Shown here in pieces: positions 58,812 to 64,000 of a stretch of 64,000 bases of DNA. The stretch's first letter is position 1. Each line of letters opens with the position of its first letter. A model generated the notes under the pieces. That model worked only from the letters and a program-made list of their open reading frames with translations, ran no database searches and was not told the origin of the DNA. The position numbers were made by a program, and so were the translations under genes. The stretch is from Hymenobacter lapidiphilus (GTDB lineage Bacteria; Bacteroidota; Bacteroidia; Cytophagales; Hymenobacteraceae), in NCBI RefSeq assembly GCF_013377885.1, contig NZ_JABKAU010000015.1, forward strand, positions 47,360 through 111,359, read 5' to 3'.

Positions 58812-61781
58812 ATGAAGGTCTCGACTACTGAGCCGTTTCAGATTGTTTATTCGCTGCTGGAGCATGAATATCTGGGGTATTTATTCGAGTCGTATGTGGT
58901 GCAGCGCAACGAGCGGGGGCAGCTGACGCTGCTGCACCAAACTGTATCGGCCAAGAATGCGGCCGAGTTTGGGGCCGGCCTCGACGCCACCGACTTCGAG
59001 CTGGTGGCCCTCACCGACCAGATAAGCCAGGACGCGGTTATCAAGGAATTCGGGCCCAAGAAAAAAACAACACCAGCCGATTTCTTCCTGAAAACCTATG
59101 ACCCCGAAAAAGGCGATAAGGTGCTGCAGGATGCCATCTGCCGCTACGTGCAGGAGCGTATGGGCCAGATTCTGGCGCGACTGGCGGGCAAGTGCGTGTT
59201 TATTATGGGCCGCGACGGTGAGCCTACCTGGCGCGAGATTTCCCTGGCTCCCGAGCCAGCCTCGGTGCTGTTTCACTTCCGGCGCAACGAGGAAAATACC
59301 CACTACTTCCCTACCATTCAGTACCAGGGCCAGAAGCTCGATTTCCAGTACAAAAACACGGTAATTGTGTGCGAGCAGCCGGCCTGGCTGCTGGTGGGCG
59401 ACGTGCTGCATAACTTCCGCAACGAAGTCGACGGCAAGAAGATCAAGCCCTTCCTCAACAAGAAGTTCATCGTTATTCCGCGTCAGGTCGAGGACAGTTA
59501 CTTCCATAAGTTCGTGGCTCCGCTGGTCGAGTCGTTCGATGTGCACGCCCGCGGCTTCGACATCCGCTCGGAGCGTTACGTGGCCCGGCCCCAGCTTACG
59601 TTCTCCGACGCGCCGGCCCCCGCTGCGGCCCTTGCCACCCCAGCCGCTGCCCCGCGCCCAGGGCGGCGGGCGGCCGGAGCCGTTGCGGCCGTGGCATCGG
59701 CACCGCCTGCCAACCATATCCACTTCGACCTGAGCTTCCGCTACGGCCCCCACACGGTGCCCTCCGACCACGACAAGCGCGTGTGTGTGAAGCTGGAAAA
59801 GCAGGCCGATAACTACGTCTTCCACCGCCTCATCCGGAACCTCGACCAGGAACAGGAAATTGTGCGCGAGCTGCAGGCCCGCGCCCTGCAGGTGCAGGAT
59901 GGTCGCGCCATGCTCGAAAAGGCCACCGCCTTCCGCTGGCTCCACGACCACACCGACGAGCTGACCCAGCGCGGCTTTACAGTGAAGCAGGGCCGCTCTT
60001 CGGGCAAAGACTATTTCATCGGTTCCGTATCGGTAGAGGTGGGCATCACCGAAACCAACGACTGGTTCGACGTGCATGGTGTGGTGCGCTTCGGCGAGTT
60101 TGAGATTCCGTTTATCAAGCTGCGGCCCTACATTCTCAACAAGCGGCCCGAGTTCCGGCTGCCCAACGGTCAGATTGCCATCATTCCGGAAGAGTGGTTT
60201 GCGCAGTACCTGGAGCTATTTGCCTTCGCCGAGGAGCACAACCAGGGCCTGAGCCTGCGCAAGCACCACGTGTCGCTGGTGGCCGACCTGCAGAGCGGCA
60301 ACCTGGCCACCGTGCTTATGTCGCGTAAGCTGGAGCAGCTGCGCGAGTTCGAAGCTGTGGCTGAGCAGCCCATGCCAACCACCTTCCGGGGTGAGTTGCG
60401 CCCCTACCAGAAGGCCGGCTACGACTGGCTCCATTTCGTGCAGAACTACCAGTTTGGTGGCTGCCTGGCCGACGATATGGGGCTCGGCAAAACGGTTCAA
60501 ACGCTTGCGCTGCTGCTGCAGCGCAAGGAAATGGCTACAGCCCGCGGGGCGGCCTCGCTGCTGGTGATGCCTACCTCGCTGGTATACAACTGGATGACCG
60601 AGGCCTTTAAGTTTGCGCCCGGCCTGCGTCTGCTCATCTATACCGGCACCTACCGCGAGAAAAACGTGGCGCAGTTCGCCGACTACGATGTGGTGCTGAC
60701 CAGCTACGGCATTGTGCGGCTGGATATTGAGCTGCTCAAAACCTACCAGTTCGACTACGTGATTCTCGACGAGTCGCAGGCCATTAAGAATCCCGGATCG
60801 ACCACCTCGCAGGCCGTGCGCCAGCTGCCGGCCCGCCACCGCCTGATTCTGACCGGCACGCCGGTCGAAAACAGCACGATGGATTTGTGGTCGCAGATGT
60901 CGTTCATCAACCCCGGGCTGCTGGGAACCCAGGCGTTTTTCCGCAAGGAGTTTCTCAAGCCTATTGAAAAGCACCAGGACGAGGACAAGCGCCGCCGGCT
61001 GCATGCACTCATCAAGCCCTTTATTCTGCGCCGCCACAAGGCCCAAGTAGCCACCGAGCTGCCCGCCAAGGTGGAGAACCTGAACTACTGCGCCATGACC
61101 GATGAGCAGCAGCAGTTCTACGAGGAAACCAAAAGCCACTACCGCAACCTGATTCTGCAGAACCTGGAGGAAACCGGCTCGGCCAACACCCAGTTCGTGC
61201 TGCTGCAGGGCCTCACCAAGCTGCGCCTGATTGCCAATCACCCCCGCCTCGCCGACCCGGAGTACGCCCACGAGTCGGGCAAGCTGCGCGAGGTGGTGCG
61301 GATGATAAAGAACGTGGCAGCCGAAGGTCATAAGGTTCTGGTGTTCAGCCAGTTTGTAAAGCACCTGGATTTGGTGCGTACGGCCCTCGATGAGCGGCAG
61401 CTCGCTTACGCCTACCTCGACGGCAACACCCGCGACCGGCACAAGGAGGTCACCCGCTTCCAGGAAACGCCCGAACTGCGCGTGTTCCTTATCAGCCTGA
61501 AAGCCGGTGGCGTGGGCCTCAATCTCACGGCCGCCGACTACGTGTTCCTGCTCGACCCCTGGTGGAACCCCGCCGTGGAGGCCCAGGCCGTCGACCGCGC
61601 CCACCGCATCGGCCAGGAGCGCACGGTGTTCACCTACAAGTTCATCACCCGCGGCACCGTTGAGGAGAAAATCCTGGCCCTGCAGCGCAAGAAAATTCAG
61701 CTCGTGACGGACCTGATTTCCACCGACGAAGCCGTCATCAAGAACCTCACGAAGGAAGATATTGAGGAACTGCTGGGGTGA
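58812..61781 (+). CDS. SNF2/Swi2-type DEAD/DEAH helicase (HepA-like)
   Basis: A 989-aa DNA-dependent ATPase. Helicase motif I is DDMGLGKTVQTLALLL (about 555-570), the DExx box is VILDESQAIKN (about 650), and motif III reads LTGTPVENS. Motifs V and VI are SLKAGGVGLNL and VDRAHRIGQ (about 928). The N-terminal 540 residues have two all-beta lobes and a Pro/Ala linker (about 265-300). It probably remodels nucleoprotein or RNA polymerase complexes, as RapA does. The ATG at 58812 (MKVSTTEPFQIVY) follows an AT-rich spacer. Confidence 0.92.
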   Translation: MKVSTTEPFQIVYSLLEHEYLGYLFESYVVQRNERGQLTLLHQTVSAKNAAEFGAGLDATDFELVALTDQISQDAVIKEFGPKKKTTPADFFLKTYDPEKGDKVLQDAICRYVQERMGQILARLAGKCVFIMGRDGEPTWREISLAPEPASVLFHFRRNEENTHYFPTIQYQGQKLDFQYKNTVIVCEQPAWLLVGDVLHNFRNEVDGKKIKPFLNKKFIVIPRQVEDSYFHKFVAPLVESFDVHARGFDIRSERYVARPQLTFSDAPAPAAALATPAAAPRPGRRAAGAVAAVASAPPANHIHFDLSFRYGPHTVPSDHDKRVCVKLEKQADNYVFHRLIRNLDQEQEIVRELQARALQVQDGRAMLEKATAFRWLHDHTDELTQRGFTVKQGRSSGKDYFIGSVSVEVGITETNDWFDVHGVVRFGEFEIPFIKLRPYILNKRPEFRLPNGQIAIIPEEWFAQYLELFAFAEEHNQGLSLRKHHVSLVADLQSGNLATVLMSRKLEQLREFEAVAEQPMPTTFRGELRPYQKAGYDWLHFVQNYQFGGCLADDMGLGKTVQTLALLLQRKEMATARGAASLLVMPTSLVYNWMTEAFKFAPGLRLLIYTGTYREKNVAQFADYDVVLTSYGIVRLDIELLKTYQFDYVILDESQAIKNPGSTTSQAVRQLPARHRLILTGTPVENSTMDLWSQMSFINPGLLGTQAFFRKEFLKPIEKHQDEDKRRRLHALIKPFILRRHKAQVATELPAKVENLNYCAMTDEQQQFYEETKSHYRNLILQNLEETGSANTQFVLLQGLTKLRLIANHPRLADPEYAHESGKLREVVRMIKNVAAEGHKVLVFSQFVKHLDLVRTALDERQLAYAYLDGNTRDRHKEVTRFQETPELRVFLISLKAGGVGLNLTAADYVFLLDPWWNPAVEAQAVDRAHRIGQERTVFTYKFITRGTVEEKILALQRKKIQLVTDLISTDEAVIKNLTKEDIEELLG

Positions 61782-61899
61782 GAGCGGGATGGCAAGTCCA
61801 AAAGTATGAATGGGCTATAAAATTATTTTTAGTGCAGGGTATCAAACAATAAAAACTCCCTATACATTCGTGCATCATTCATCCTTCCTTTTTCCTTTT

Positions 61900-63161
61900 A
61901 TGTTTAAGCAATTTACCCCCCCCCCCGCAGCCTTAGAAAGCTGCTAGTTGTTACTTTTGCCGTTACGAGCGGAGTATTCGCATCCTGCGAAGAGCAGAGT
62001 GCAGATCAACCGCAACCGCAAGAAATTATTCAAAAGCGTCAGCTCTCACAGGAGGAAAAGCAGCGTGTTGAGAATTTCAAGCAAGCAGCAGGTGTGCTTA
62101 GCGAAATGATTAAAACGGACAAGGACTTAGCCGCATCTCTTCGTTCAAATATATCGCTTAGTCGTCCGGGTCAACAAAACGTATCTTTTAAAGAATTAGT
62201 AGCAGAGGATAACGCTATTAAATCGAGAGGTACTGAGTCTTTTACGAACAAGTTTGTGGCCGCCGTTGCGAATCAGAATGCGCACCGAACTACTAGTTCC
62301 GTAGTTACTACTACGGGTAATGAGCTACTTAATACTCTGGTAGAAGATGGGGCACAAATTTATTTTCCTTATGAGGAGCTGTATCCCTCCTATTCTGAAG
62401 AAATTACAGTAGCGTACGACCCAATTGACAACGCAGATGTTTCTACGGGTTTTCAGTACAATGCTAACGGAGAACTAGTAGAAGTTACTGTTAACGATTT
62501 GTATGCTCAACAGCATCCTACACTTATTGTGATGGAAGATGCTGCTGCGTATGTGCTGCCGGATACCCAATTACAGGTTATGCGCCCTACCGCAATCGGT
62601 GACACGGTAAACGAAGTATACGTAGGAGCTGTGCGGCTTACCAAAAATATGGACGGCCTGTTCGATGGTAACAACGAAGTGGTTTTCGTACGCTCTGACA
62701 CATTCATAAGGCTTAACGCAACTGGTCAGGTCGAGTCGGGTTCAAAAGGATATATAACTAAGAACGCAGACGTCAGAAGGTATGACGCGTCAAATAAGAG
62801 ATGGGTGGATAAAAATATTTTTTTCGATTCCGATTGGGACCGAACAGAGCAATCATAACATTTCGCTGTTTACGAACACGATCCGCATCAGACTAAAACC
62901 CAGAAAACAACTACTAGCGTAGCCCTTACTATTTCTACAGGTAACACTGTCAATAACTCACTAGAAAATACGTTGACTTATTCCACGGACCACAGATTGT
63001 GGGGAAATCAGACTTATGGGCGAAAAGCATTTTTTAATACAAATACTATCCCACTCTTGGGCGGCTCATTAAGAAATGGATTTAGGGTATACCAGGAGAT
63101 TGTTCATAAAAATGACGTCATACAGTATACTCACCCGACTGTAACAATGATTTTTAAATAA
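61900..63161 (+). pseudogene. Broken (or phase-off) lipoprotein gene: poly-C frameshift plus in-frame stop
   Basis: Starting at ATG 61900 the reading frame hits 11 C and then stops at TAG 61945. With one more C (12) or two fewer (9) it would continue as MFKQFT...LRKLLVVTFAVTSGVFASC, a good type II signal peptide with lipobox FASC. It then stays open through the 62094-62858 frame. A TAA stop at 62856-62858 interrupts it, yet the same frame stays open for 101 more codons (HFAVYEHDPHQ... to TVTMIFK), ending at 63161. Together these give a coherent exported protein of about 420 aa. Base composition is AT-richer than the neighbours, suggesting transfer. The protein family is not recognised. Confidence 0.75.
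61916..61926 (+). repeat. Homopolymer tract of 11 C
   Basis: Eleven consecutive C, directly after ATTTA at the 5' end of the broken lipoprotein gene. Tracts of this length slip readily. The current length puts the signal peptide out of frame. Confidence 0.95.
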
Positions 63162-63163
63162 TA

Positions 63164-63210
63164 AAAATTGATCCCGCCAAGTATATAAATTACTTGACGG
63201 GATCAATTTT
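63164..63210 (+). terminator. Intrinsic terminator after the broken lipoprotein gene
   Basis: Arms 63164-63183 and 63191-63210 (20 bases, one mismatch) enclose a 7-base loop and end in ATTTT. The next gene starts 10 bases later, so it needs its own promoter or read-through. Confidence 0.85.
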
Positions 63211-63219
63211 GCTGTCATC

Positions 63220-63927
63220 ATGAAAAAACAATTTCTGTTACTGGCGCTGCTACTTGGCAGCCTCCCGTCGCTGGCGCAACTCAAGTTCCGTAACGCCGGG
63301 CCTATTGTTGGATACACGAAATTATACGCCAATGAATTGACCCAGATGGTTGGCCGCTACCCCGTCAATATGGGGCAGACTGATATGGATCATCTGCGGC
63401 TGGGTGCCTATGCCAGCTTCGCGCTGCCGCGCACCCGCTTGCTGCTGCGACCCGAACTCAGTTACGTCAATCACAGTCTCTGGACGGGCGCGCAGAACCC
63501 GTTTCACGATTCGGAAAAGGAAGCGGAAACCTGGATATCCTCGGGCAGTGGACACCCCTACAATCGCCTGGAAGCAACCATGCTAATGGTTTCACAGCAC
63601 CGCTTCTGGCATGTGCACGCGGGATTGGCCGGGTGGCACGTATTTGATGCTTCAACAGGCAGAAAGGCCTATGCCTATAGTCCCAGCCGTCAGGCTATCT
63701 TCCTAGCCCTGGACCGGTCCTTCAACCCATATGTTGGGGCCGTGAAAATTGGCGCGGGGCTGAGCCTGGGGCGGCTTCATCTCGAAGCCAACTACGTGCG
63801 CAACGCTACCCGGGTACTTCGTTCCGAACTCGCGGCCGATGGCCAAACCACCCGCCTGGGGCGGCTCGATGTAGCGTCAGTGACGTACGACATCCGCTTC
63901 GATGTGTTTCGGAAACTAGAGCAGTAG
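63220..63927 (+). CDS. Outer-membrane-like beta-barrel protein
   Basis: A 235-aa exported protein with a clear signal peptide (MKKQFLLLALLLGSLPSLAQ). The mature part alternates strands typical of a small outer-membrane barrel: GAYASFALPRTRLLLRPELS, ATMLMVSQHRFWHVHAGLAG, GAVKIGAGLSLGRLHLEANY and LDVASVTYDIRFDVFRKLEQ, ending in aromatic/charged alternation. I do not recognise the exact family. It may be expressed with the preceding lipoprotein. Confidence 0.75.
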   Translation: MKKQFLLLALLLGSLPSLAQLKFRNAGPIVGYTKLYANELTQMVGRYPVNMGQTDMDHLRLGAYASFALPRTRLLLRPELSYVNHSLWTGAQNPFHDSEKEAETWISSGSGHPYNRLEATMLMVSQHRFWHVHAGLAGWHVFDASTGRKAYAYSPSRQAIFLALDRSFNPYVGAVKIGAGLSLGRLHLEANYVRNATRVLRSELAADGQTTRLGRLDVASVTYDIRFDVFRKLEQ

Positions 63928-64000
63928 GCAATATTCTCAACGTTCTGCATCGACATTCCTTAAACTGATATATAACACTATATCCGCTTCGAATCGAAAA

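Noticed and set aside
61916..61926. The poly-C tract as a pure assembly error
   Set aside because: Not excluded: homopolymers are error-prone. The downstream stop at 62856 is independent evidence that the gene is broken, so I kept the pseudogene call and listed the check.

Overview
The window looks like a piece of a GC-rich Bacteroidota chromosome, most likely Hymenobacter or a close Cytophagales relative. The evidence is the gene families present (DUF4175, DUF4385, type-2 IleRS, dimeric GlyRS, short lipoproteins, BLUF, WG-repeat proteins) and repeated Bacteroidota-type -7 boxes (TAnnTTTG, mostly TACCTTTG) upstream of many starts. I cannot run searches, so the genus is an inference. No rRNA, tRNA, CRISPR array or recognisable transposase was seen.

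Layout. 1-12 kb (mostly minus strand): rnr (3' end cut by the window edge), a fused two-ATPase peptide ABC transporter subunit, lspA, ileS and an RND/MMPL exporter. 12-17.3 kb: a small unknown protein, glyS, a PiT phosphate transporter, an acidic unknown protein and a DUF4385 protein. 17.3-18.25 kb: a gene-free region packed with DnaA boxes beside an AT-rich stretch, my candidate for the chromosomal replication origin. 18.25-28.6 kb: one co-directional minus-strand block: DUF4175 protein, RsbW-like ATPase, ybeY, an arginyltransferase-like protein, mnmG, a methyltransferase and an Ig-like lipoprotein. 29-36.7 kb: PAP2-like protein, gcvP, a lysine-forming saccharopine dehydrogenase-like enzyme, a DUF1206 membrane protein, a DprA/SLOG-like protein and a stand-alone BLUF photoreceptor. 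37-46.8 kb: accessory envelope genes, including CsbD, three secreted paralogues that share one motif, an Ala-rich lipoprotein and a NERD-like/coiled-coil/WG-repeat membrane protein. 47-58.6 kb: a royal-jelly-type lipoprotein, hmgA, a transglutaminase-like protein, a C-terminal processing protease, ruvX-def, a polytopic membrane protein, rbfA, a methyltransferase and a LolC/E-type permease. 58.8-64 kb: a SNF2 helicase, then an AT-richer stretch with a broken lipoprotein gene (frameshift at a run of 11 C plus an in-frame stop) and an outer-membrane-like protein.

The spacers are as notable as the genes. At least ten carry long near-perfect palindromes of one family (core GTCATnCTGAGC...GCTCAnnATGAC), three carry a second GC-rich family (GTAGGGGCGGGG...), and two carry a GTAGAGACGC hairpin. 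In several, the outermost arm sequence is unique to the locus yet still perfectly paired. One palindrome carries outward-facing -7 boxes in both arms between two divergent genes.

Much of the window is housekeeping: translation and its quality control (ileS, glyS, def, rbfA, ybeY, mnmG, rnr, ruvX), envelope biogenesis (lspA, LolC/E-like permease, CtpA-like protease) and central metabolism (gcvP, hmgA, saccharopine dehydrogenase-like). The most informative findings are the candidate oriC, the broken or phase-variable lipoprotein, the palindrome families, and the GIHH (non-HIGH) signature in IleRS, which predicts strong mupirocin resistance.
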